This document shows positions 42,475 through 51,422 of a DNA stretch of 64,000 bases, one piece after another. How positions within the stretch are numbered: position 1 is the stretch's first letter; every line of letters begins with the position of its first letter. Below the pieces are notes generated by a model that saw only the letters and a list, made by a program, of their open reading frames with translations, did not search any database and was not told where the DNA came from. Source of the DNA: Dendrophyllia cribrosa (taxonomy: Eukaryota > Cnidaria > Anthozoa > Scleractinia > Dendrophylliidae); the NCBI GenBank assembly GCA_024195265.1, contig JAJLRJ010000008.1:24305932-24369931 (forward strand). Direction: 5' to 3'. The position numbers and the translations under genes are program-made.

Positions 42475-42537
42475 AGGCGAAGAAAGCTGCTCTTTTGGCC
42501 ATATTCAGTATGACTAACAAAGCAGCTTCCTTCGTCT
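42475..42537 (+). repeat. Small hairpin H3 of a three-member family
   Basis: AGGCGAAGAAAGCTGCTCTT with TTGGCCATA pairs with TATGACTAAC and AAAGCAGCTTCCTTCGTCT. 63 nt, about 27 paired bases per arm and a short loop TTCAG. Confidence 0.75.
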
Positions 42538-42540
42538 TTA

Positions 42541-43058
42541 TAAAAACTGCTGTTATGTATAAGTAACAATGCGTGTAAGAACTAGGCAATCCTCTATTGT
42601 TCTGCGGCATTTCGCTTTCCCCACATAAAATTGTTTAGATTTTCCTACTGTGAATACATCAACCAATGGACAACACGTTTTTGAAATAAAATGTACTGAA
42701 ACTATTTTAAAGCGATATTTCTTTTGCGTTACATGATTTTATCCGAGCGAGAGACTCCAAAACAATGGCCAAGAAAGGCTTCTAATTTTCCATGTTTCCC
42801 ACGTAGAAATTTTGCTGCATGAAAACTCAGAATAGTTTTCACTAAAAGGGAATCAATAAGTAAACTAGATAGAAATAAATGTGCTATCTGATGAAGTGAT
42901 AGTAGATTTTCATGTTTTAGCCAATGAGGTGGACGGTTATAACAAAATCACAATAAACACCTTTCTGCATTCCATGCCGTTGGGTTGCCTAGTTCTTACT
43001 CGGACCATTACTTAAACCATATTCTTGTAAAAATCGTCGTGTTTCTTTTTAAACTTTG
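42541..43058. other. No gene seen
   Basis: AT-rich; nothing supported. Confidence 0.4.
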
Positions 43059-43059
43059 T

Positions 43060-43690
43060 TATCAAATGTGAATACGGAAACGTTTAGCAAGACATGGTAT
43101 ACAGGGACATATATGATGATCATTAACTAATTAACTAACATTTATTTAATTATTGTAGAGTTCTTATCATCTCCTGAATACGACTGAAACGTTGATCAAG
43201 ATATAGTATACAGGGACAGATATATGATGATCATTAACTAATATTAACTAATTAACTAATATTTATTTATTTATTGTAGAGTTCTTATCATCTCCTGAAT
43301 ACGTGAAACGTTGATCAAGATATAGTATACAGGGACACATACATGATCATCATTAACTAATATTAACTAATATTTATTTATTCATTTATTTATTTATCTT
43401 ATTATCTCCTGAATACGGAAACGTTGAGCAAGATATAGTATACAGGGACAGATATATGATGACCATTAACTAATTAACTAATATTTATTTATTTATCGTA
43501 GAGTTCTTATCATCTCCTGAATACGTGAAACGTTGAGCAAGATATAGTATACAGGGACAGATATATGATGATCATTAACTAATATTAACTAATTAACTAA
43601 TATTTATTTATTTATTGTAGAGTTCTTATTATCTCCTGAATACGGAAACGTTGAGCAAGATATAGTATGCAGGGATAGATATACAAATTT
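43060..43690. repeat. Minisatellite, unit 109-119 bp, five full copies plus part
   Basis: GAAACGTTKAKCAAGAYATRG starts at about 43076, 43186, 43305, 43418, 43527 and 43644. Each is followed by GTATACAGGGACA, ATGATSATCATTAACTAAT, a TTTATT run and TTCTTATCATCTCCTGAATA. Length changes come from the TTTATT and TAACTAAT runs. Confidence 0.9.
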
Positions 43691-44025
43691 TCACTTGTTC
43701 CATGATTTTATTCCCCAGTGTATTACGTGTTTAAAGATTATTGCTGTAGTAAACCTTTTCTTAATTTCCCAGTGTAATTACGTTATCCAATTGTCTAGAC
43801 AGTCTTTTTTCATACAATGCATATTTATGTCATGCTAAGATATTTTGGTCATTTTAAATCTGTTTTACTCTTTAATTCTTTGACTTCAAACTCAGTATGG
43901 AAATAAAACCGATCCGTGAACTTGACTTTACGTAGTTTCGTATTCACAAGTTGAGGCATTTCTCTTAAAGACAAAAACAACTGGCTTTTGTTAAGCAAGA
44001 CGGAGAAAGCAAAAATGTTTTTTTT

Positions 44026-44061
44026 CAGTGACACTGGTTAAATCAGTGACACTGGTTAAAT
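44026..44061. repeat. 18-bp unit, two copies
   Basis: TCAGTGACACTGGTTAAA occurs twice head to tail. Confidence 0.8.
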
Positions 44062-44069
44062 CCTAAAAT

Positions 44070-44169
44070 AAAAAGGTTTAAATCTTTTAAAACGTGTCAA
44101 TGTCATTTATAACACAAACGTTTGTGTTATAAATGACATTGACACTTTTTAAAAGATTTAAACCTTTTT
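44070..44169. repeat. 100-bp near-perfect palindrome with no spacer
   Basis: The centre is AACACAAACG|TTTGTGTT at 44119/44120. Arms run out through TTATAAATGACATTGACAC and AAAAGATTTAAACCTTTTT with about one mismatch. Confidence 0.9.
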
Positions 44170-44394
44170 ACTTTTGGCTTTTGTTATATAGCTGGAGTTT
44201 TTCTCAATGCAACGCTCGCGTTCATTGGTTGATTCATGGTCACATGACGTCTGACAAGCAAACTATTTCCCGCCAAACGTCCATCAGCGGGCAGCATTGC
44301 GAAAGCGGGGAACATATTTACTGTTGCCCGCTAGCGCAAGTAATCAGACTGTGACAAAAGGTGGCATGATTATGAAGCCATTGATGTTTCCCTC

Positions 44395-44740
44395 GCATAT
44401 GATGCCCGATTTAGGGTGTTAGCTCTATTGTACATTGTACACATTCATTGTATTAGGTAAAATTATGTATTCTAATATATTCTATGGTATTGTATTCTAT
44501 TGTATTGTCGTTCTTTTGTGCTCTAATATTCTATTGTTTTAACAAAAGAATAAGTGTTACCCCTAAATCGCGCATGGTATATTCCCTCGAGTGCTCGGCG
44601 CGTGTTTCAAATGTTGCTATATAACAAATCACATAATGACTGATCCCGAGGGAAACAGTGAATTATGTTTCCCGAGAATCTGGATGTTTCCCGAGACGAA
44701 GTCGAGGGAAACATCGTGATCCGAGGGAGGGTTTATTATG
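44395..44740. repeat. Imperfect inverted repeat and TTTCCCGAG motifs
   Basis: GATGCCCGATTTAGGGTGTT and GTGTTACCCCTAAATCGCGC are imperfectly inverse. After them, GGGAAACA / TGTTTCCCGAG motifs alternate at 44640-44730. Probably a worn MITE. Confidence 0.45.
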
Positions 44741-45300
44741 TAAACAAAACAAGACCTGGATTTCGCAGTTCTAACTTACTTGCGTCACCTTGCGCAAAGA
44801 TGTCTGTGTATTTTTTGCAATTTTGATTTCCAAATCAGTGTCTCGGGCAATTTTCGATATGCAACGCGTGTATTTTATTCGGAAATTAGTCACACTAGTT
44901 ATTCTAGACCGAAAAAAAGTTGTTGTGCAGTCTAAATGTAATGTGCAGACGGTCGCGTAATACAGTTTTAAGAAATGCTAAAATTGATAAATAGCCCGGT
45001 CGTCAATCTTAATTCTATTTTTTTCTTGTGCTTCTTACCTTTCACCTGAGTTAAGCTTATTATCATCGTTTCTATTTAGAGAGCTCCGCTGCTGGGCTAA
45101 GCCTATCTACATATATTGGTAGAGTCTACCTGCTATAGCTCAGAAGGTCGGACACCTTACAGAGAATTATATAACGTAATGCCGACACTTACAATTTTAT
45201 TTTCAATAAATTTTTAAGTGTAAAATCCCCACTCAGGATTGAACCTGTGATCTCAGCTAGGCTTAGGCTTACATAGCCTACCGTACCAGAGTACCACCTT

Positions 45301-45572
45301 CAACCGTGGTCAAAATGTTTAGGGACACTCCCTTCTTTTGAAATCACTTTGTAAACGACTTAAAACTCGCCGATAAGTAAAGTGAAAATTAAACAACTTA
45401 AATCTCTATTCCCCCGCTTCCCCCAGACAAGGTTGAAGTCTGTCAACTGTAGTATATGTTGAAAGTGTTTTTATTCTTGTGTCTCAACCTTGTACCGAAG
45501 GGAGGGGGTAAAGATTTACTTCAGATTTGAACGGAAATATGCCAAGTGTCCCAAATGTATTGACCACGGTTG
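45301..45572. mobile_element. 272-bp Tc1/mariner-like MITE nested in copy 2
   Basis: CAACCGTGGTCAAAATG and TTTAGGGACACT pair with AAGTGTCCCAAA and CATTGACCACGGTTG-like sequence at the right. The 28-kb copy shows the site without it (CCACCTAGCTT). TA follows on the right and TT stands on the left. Confidence 0.75.
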
Positions 45573-45664
45573 TAGCTTACTTACTGCTAACCCCAACCTC
45601 AACTGAAAGCTAACAGTTACTCCGGTATATATTCTCATTAAGGTGTCCCACCTCCTTCTGAGCT

Positions 45665-45822
45665 TTTTTTTTTTTTTTTGCAAAATAACATTTATTTTAT
45701 TTCACAATACAAAGCTTACACTACTTACAAATCAATACATATACTTCTTACAGTACGGTACTTACACTACTTACAATACGATACTTACGCTACTTACACA
45801 ACAATACATATGCTTCTGAGCT
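45665..45822 (-). mobile_element. Short retroposon with poly(A) and 10-bp duplication
   Basis: The minus strand ends in a ~17-base poly(A) (poly-T from 45665). CTTCTGAGCT stands on both sides (45655-45664 and 45813-45822), a target-site duplication. The body has repeats of ACTTACACTACTTACAAT. These are the marks of LINE-driven retroposition of a transcript; the source RNA was not recognised. Confidence 0.8.
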
Positions 45823-45829
45823 ATAGCAT

Positions 45830-47030
45830 TTCGACTTTACCATATATATTAGTGACACCGATAAACACACGCATGCTCAAAATCATCGAGCTGGCATTAC
45901 TTCAGGCAACACAGGGTTCCCATCAGGCACAGGGATACCGTCAAGATTAGTGTGCTGCTCGCTCGGAAGCTCGCAGCAACTATCCAAGGGTATTCTTTTA
46001 GTTGTAAAAATATCGGTTACAACCACTTTGTACTGAACTTTCAGGCAAAAATATAATAAGTGAATTATCGAGATCCGCACGCTATGAATGCGTATACGTT
46101 TGTTTTATATGTAAATATATATTTGTATTTATCTTAAGCACTTCGGAGAAAATCTAAATGAACTACCTTTTGGGGCGTAGCCCGTGTCCCATATGTGTAT
46201 CAGGGATTTATAGGCCGGTTAGTGGAAAGGTCGTTATAAAGTTAATCCTTACACCGGTTAGAAAAGGCTTTGTGAAAAGCAAACATCCCTACGGTTCTTA
46301 ATTGTGATCTTCTTCGAGTAAAACTGTTTTACATTTGTAGTCAGCATTGATTAAAATCCACAATAGATCCATCTTTGAACTACTCTCGACACAAGCGTTT
46401 AGTACCGTTTTGACAAAAATCCAATGTGATTAGTTGTTATGACAACCCGAGTTTTGTTATCTTGTGACGTAGAGGGCACTAAAATTGTTTGACGCAGAAC
46501 AAAATAAATGTTCATTCATGCAGTTAACTCTTGACCACCAAGAGTGTAAAAAATCAAAATTCAAGAATAATTTCAAATTTCATTTTATACAATATTGAAA
46601 AACAAATTGTAACATGCAAAAGTATTGCAGAAGAGGTTGCATATGAATGGTCGGCCATAAAACTTCGTCCACAGACTTTAATATTAGAACTACATTAATT
46701 TACATGCGTTCATAATTGACTCTGAGAGTTAAAGGGTTCATAAAAGAGCTTTTTACTTTGCAAAGAAAAACTTCAATCAATTCAAACAGAGGAAATTTGA
46801 TAACTGCTTGTGATCAAAGTTTTAAATTTAAGTGAACAAAAATGTCGTAAACGGTTGTTTTGTTTTGCTTATAAAGGACCGACTGATCGGGATAACACAA
46901 ACTGGTGCCTAAAAAAGAGTTGATCACATGCAGATTGTCCCAAATGTGTTTTATATGGTTAACAGAGGTTTGTTATATTGCAATTGAAAGAAGAGTTCCG
47001 TGAATATTGTTTCAACACTTTACAGCCGAA
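45830..47030. other. No gene seen
   Basis: AT-rich; no gene or repeat arms supported. Confidence 0.4.
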
Positions 47031-47034
47031 TCCC

Positions 47035-47431
47035 AATTATTCCAGGGCCGCAAAGCGGCCTGTTAGTATAATTGAAATTATATAAACAAACGAAATGAGA
47101 AATATATGAGAAAACATCAGGTAGAATTCCGCTTACTTGTGCTTCGAACCACTTTTTAACGCTTATCAGCCAGTCACCCGAGGGGGGACTGGAAAAGAAA
47201 AAATACAATCCCAGAATGCCCCTGAAGACCGTGTACCCATGATTCCTAGCATCTTTTTAACGCTGTGAGTAGATTAACATGGATGTTAAGGAGCGTTCAG
47301 AATATTAATGAACGGCTCTTCTAGGTCTTGCAAAAGGAACAGGAGGGGTGGGAATCTCATATATTTCTCACTTCGTTTGTTTATATAATTTCAATTACAC
47401 TAACAGGCCGCTTCGCGGCCCTGGTATAATT
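47035..47431. mobile_element. ~400-bp MITE with 75-bp terminal inverted repeats
   Basis: AATTATTCCAGGGCCGC, GCGGCCTGTTAGT and TATATAAACAAACGAAATGA with AATATATGAG at the left are inverted at the right (CTCATATATTTCTCACTTCG to CGGCCCTGGTATAATT). The interior has no gene. Confidence 0.85.
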
Positions 47432-47950
47432 ACTTGGGCGTAGCGACCAAGTATAAAAATGCAGTTTGTTAGTCCACAAATGTGCAGTATTGCGCAACTC
47501 TGGGGACGGCGGGATTGTTCAAACCTTCACCGCGACCGCCGTCATACGTCCGAGGCGTTTTTCGTATTATTTGGTGGGATTCATTTAGTATTAAGTGGAA
47601 ACGTGGGCAAGGATGTATGAAATAATTAGTTTATGTAACTATCTTTTCATCTTTCCGGCTCAAAATAATGTGCTTCTTTTCGATTGTTGAAAACTGATCA
47701 AAACGCTTCGTGCCTGAGCAAAATTGTGTTGGCAAATGGCGCCGACAGTTCTGCGGTTCATAGTTTTCAAACGCTTAGAACTTTTTTTAGTAAACTTTCA
47801 AAACGTTTAATGAATTGACAGCGTATTGTTAATATATAAAACTTTTAATAAACAGTGAAAATGACAACCTTAACTTTGAAGTACTTTGGTTAACTTTTGC
47901 AAATTTCTCTCGTTTGACCGCGGTGGAGTACATACCTGTTGTTTGTTGAT
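47432..47950. other. No gene seen
   Basis: Nothing supported. Confidence 0.4.
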
Positions 47951-48135
47951 GCGAGGCGAAGCTGATTTCCCTTTCGTAAACGGTCGATGCCATTTTTAAC
48001 GGTCGATGCCATCATTAGCATTCATTAGTAACCAAGCCTTTTGAAACGGTCGATGCTATTTCTCTTTAGTTTATGCGTGGATTGGGACGAAAGTAGGCTA
48101 TCATTATTAGATAAAATTGGGCCTAGGTAAAGCGA

Positions 48136-48486
48136 TTATTATGGTTGTTTACCATTTACACGGGAAAACCGGTTGGTCCACGGTTTGTGTAAATGGTAAG
48201 CAGAACTCCAGAAAGGGAAATTCCGTTTGAGATTGGCGTGTACCATTTACCATTTGACACCAGAAACAAGCTGAGTAACCACGCTTACGTATCAAAACTG
48301 GCGCAGGGCCTGGAACTGGTAGATAAAAGCAAATGGTACACACATTTTCGTTCGGAAATTCCGGTTGGGGATTTTGGACTACCTTTCAAGAAATCCCGTT
48401 TTCCCGTGGAAATTTCCGTTCGGGAAGAAAATTTACATTCCATCCGAAATTTCCGGATTTTTTGGGTAAATGGTAAACAACCATAT
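48136..48486. mobile_element. Element with TATGGTTGTTTACCATTTAC ends
   Basis: TATGGTTGTTTACCATTTAC at the left is inverted as GTAAATGGTAAACAACCATA at the right. GGTAAATGGTA-type motifs repeat inside (48176, 48240, 48331). Open frames across it are artefacts. Confidence 0.75.
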
Positions 48487-48596
48487 CTAAGCTAGATTCG
48501 CGGTTAGGTAAGATTTAGGGTTAGGGTGACCCGTTATTGATATATATTAAGAAAAGAACCTTTTATAATTAAATTTTTCTTGGATTTGCCGGATCA

Positions 48597-48661
48597 ACCC
48601 AGTGGTCTAGTGGTAGAGGAGAGATGCTAACATGCAGAGGTTCCGGGTTCGATTCTACGTA
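48597..48661 (+). repeat. tRNA-like sequence
   Basis: CAGTGGTCTAGTGGTAGAGG resembles a D arm with A-box, and GGGTTCGATTC is a B-box. No acceptor pairing and an irregular anticodon arm, so it is a tRNA relic or SINE head, not a working gene. Confidence 0.45.
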
Positions 48662-48779
48662 ATTAATTGCATTTTTCTTTATCTGATAGAAAAAATAATT
48701 CTAAAATTAGTGAAAATTTTTCTAAGTGTCGCTAAAATGGCATCGACCGTTTACGAAAGGGAAATGTGCCGAGGCGAAC

Positions 48780-49578
48780 GTGACAAAGTGCGAGTTGTGT
48801 TTTCTCTGTTGCATCTAACAGTTTCATATTCAATATGCGTAAGGAAATTACTCAAGAAGACACTGCGAAAGTATTTGACACTCGCGATTAATTCTACGAT
48901 ACCTTCATGACTGAAACCCGCTAAAACATGTTGAAGATAATTTAGACGAATACATACATAGCGCTTATTTAATAAGAAGTGAACAGTGGACAGCGAAGGA
49001 AGAAACATAAGCGTGGTAGGAATCCCAATCAATTTCACTTCTTTCGGTTGTTTGCCTTTTATTAATTTTTATTTCGTGAAGTTGAAGGAACAGAACAGCC
49101 AACTGAAACTTTGGGTGCAAAACTTCACCGCCGAGAGAAGATGTAAACAATGCACGCGGTGTCTTGCGATACGTTTCTTGCGAGTTTCGTTTCCGCTAGT
49201 GAATGTTTCTCGGGCGAAAATAACCTTAAAGCGATCACTTTTTCATTTAACTTTCTTTTCTGTGTTTCGGATACAGAGGAATAAAAACTGGATACATTTT
49301 CGTGTGTCTGATTGCGAGACGTTTTATGAAACAGCTGCGTTATGCGTTACTGGAAAGGTTTCAAATTACTTTCACATTATGCAAATTGCAACATTTTTAC
49401 CTCAACTGAAAAAAGATATTTCAAAGGGCTAAATTTGTTTCTCTCCTCCTAAATTATCACATCTGTCGTTAACTTGATTAAATTTATAAGTTTCATTCAA
49501 ACTTTATTATAATAACGGCGGGAATACTTCCAGCAAAACTTTCAATTGGAAAAGTTGTTTTGACCTCGGGTCCGGACC
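48780..49578. other. No supported gene
   Basis: An open frame of about 148 residues (48986-49432) has no recognisable motif and no good start context. Confidence 0.35.
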
Positions 49579-49579
49579 A

Positions 49580-49799
49580 GGGGGCCGTTTCTCGAAAAAC
49601 CCGCGCCGGTAAGCTGTTTTATTTTCATTGAAGATCGAGGTTTCAAAAGTTTTGCAGATAATACGATAAAACTATCAGTTAGCAAAACAAAATTGACTGG
49701 TTTGTTCGCTAGGACCCGCGCTTTTATTCTTTAGATTTTGATTTCAATATTTGGCTTCGGACCCGAAAAGTTACCGGGAGTTTCGAGAAACGGGCCCCC
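49580..49799. mobile_element. 220-bp MITE
   Basis: GGGGGCCGTTTCTCGAAAAA and CCCGCGC at the left pair with the GCGCGGGT... and TTTCGAGAAACGGGCCCCC side. An inner GGGTCCGAAG / CTTCGGACCC relation is also present. Confidence 0.7.
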
Positions 49800-50165
49800 A
49801 GCTGCAGGCAATTAATCATGGCTTCGAAAGGCCACTTTGCAGCTACATTTGCATTCACTTCGAAAGTGTCGGAAACACAGACCAGTTACAAGATTTAGCT
49901 AAAACCAATAACAACCATCGGGAAACTCTGACATACGGCTTTTTTTTCAACGGTAAGTACAAAGTAGGCATCGATTTGTATTTTTCAGTATGTACTCGTC
50001 TTTTGACACAGTGGACACGCTAGTTTAATAATTTGCGTGCGATCTCGCACGCTAAGTGTACTGTGTCTTCTTGTTTTAGACGGTTAACGCGCTTCTTTGT
50101 TAGACTGCTCACACTGTCCGAATACTCCCTATCATCACACCGTGAAATAACGTGCATGCAGATTC
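49800..50165. other. No gene seen
   Basis: Unique sequence left of the 3.8-kb tandem array. Confidence 0.4.
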
Positions 50166-50258
50166 TGTCATTAAATAAAATTAAGACGTGTGTCGTTAAT
50201 GGCATACATTTTTAATGAGAACGCTTTTCCCTCAACATGCCACCCAGGTGATAAAGTA

Positions 50259-50699
50259 CAGTAATAACCCGCATATAAGAACCTGGGTTTTAAGAACCTG
50301 TTAGGCTAAAATTCTCATTTTAAGCCCCCTCTACATAAGAACCTATTTAGCCTAAAATTTTAAGTTAGGTTCTTATCAGTGGGGTTGCTGTAGAATTTGT
50401 TATCAACATGAGTTTCTAAACTGTTATGTTTTGTTAAGAACATATAGTTTTACTGTATCTGCACTGAACTGCCTATAGGCATTGCTCTACATGGTACATT
50501 ATAAATGATTTATTATGAGATGATACTGCACAGGGTGTATTTGCAATATATATACAATATATTCCGATGAAATACATATGCAAATTTAAGAACCTATTTA
50601 AGAACCTGTTTAGGCTAAATTTCCTTTAAGTACCATTTATATAAGAACCTATTTAGGCTAAATTGAAAAATTCAGGTTCTTATATGTGGGTTATTACTG
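50259..50699. mobile_element. 441-bp TA-flanked MITE inserted in unit 1
   Basis: CAGTAATAACCCGCATATAA and GAACCTG at the left, inverted at the right (CAGGTTCTTATATGTGGG to TTATTACTG). TA on both sides (50257-50258, 50700-50701). Units 2 and 3 have the uninterrupted site GGTGATACGGTACATTACG. Tc1/mariner or pogo-type by its TA target and CAGT ends. Confidence 0.9.
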
Positions 50700-51400
50700 T
50701 ACATTACGCACACAAGATCACCGTCACACTTAAAAGGAAAAGAATAAACAAATTCTAGTCAAAGAGCATGGCCTCATCTGTAGACAGTAAAATCCACAAG
50801 GAAATTGCTTTCTCTTCAACAGAAGCAAACTTGTTCCAGCCGATTTCACGTAACTTTATTTGACGCTCGTGAGGTTGAGAGTGTACTGCTTGGCGTGGTC
50901 TGCACTAGCTATAAAAACATGAATATCAAGCTTGTTCCGTTGGCAATTCAGTTCTTCGAGGGTGAATACTACATGTGCTTAGATTGACATCAATAACTAC
51001 GCTGGTTCTTTTTGTTCCACCAGTTTCTGTCAAACATTCCAATTCATGTTCAATTTCTAAGACCATTAACAATTTTCCCGCCTCGCATTCGTCCGGTAAA
51101 AGTCTAGTTATTTTTATTCCCTGGTGAAAAACATGGAATGGTTTGATACTGGTTCAACTTATCAGAAATTGCAAGTATTTTTATCTCAGAAGGCCCGTAA
51201 TATCCCTCAAAGGTATATTAGGAATAAAATTTAATGCGTCAACATGAGATAAATAAAATTTTCCAGAGATTCCTTCAGGTGACCAATAAAGTAATTTCTT
51301 TTTTCTGTAATGGCCTTATAATTTAAACGAACACACTTCGTCTCCGACTTCGAAATCAAGTTTCGTCAGAAAAGTTAGCGGCTGACAAACCTGTTTTGTT

Positions 51401-51422
51401 CCCCCCCCCCCCCCCCCCCCCC
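51401..51422. repeat. Poly-C tract, unit 1 (22 C)
   Basis: Homopolymer whose length differs between units (22, 30 and 25). Confidence 0.9.

Larger units (their letters stand above)
45133..45826. mobile_element. DNA element carrying a tRNA-like segment, copy 2, with two nested insertions
   Basis: Starts CTATAGCTCAGAAGGTCGG and ends CCTTCTGAGCTATAG once the insert at 45665-45822 is set aside. Inside, GGACACCTTA, TATATAACG and TTTTCAATAAATTTTTAAGT match the 28-kb copy. The minus strand has GGTGGTACTCTGGTAC and GGTTCAATCC, tRNA-like A- and B-box sequences. Two later insertions are listed separately. Confidence 0.8.
47951..48776. mobile_element. Inverted-repeat element with CGGTCGATGCCAT ends
   Basis: ATTTCCCTTTCGTAAACGG and TCGATGCCATTTT at about 47967-47998 are inverted at 48733-48765. 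TCGATGCCAT recurs twice more near the left end. A second element (48136-48486) and a tRNA-like sequence lie inside. Confidence 0.65.

Noticed and set aside
43060..43690. CRISPR-like array
   Set aside because: Units are continuous 109-119-bp tandem copies without unique spacers, in a eukaryotic setting; it is a minisatellite.
44651..44740. Possible regulatory cluster of GGGAAACA/TTTCCC motifs (NF-kB-like)
   Set aside because: Motifs are symmetrical remains of a worn inverted-repeat element; no gene adjacent.
48986..49432. 148-residue open frame
   Set aside because: No recognisable motif, weak start context and proline-poor, random-like composition; not enough to call a gene.
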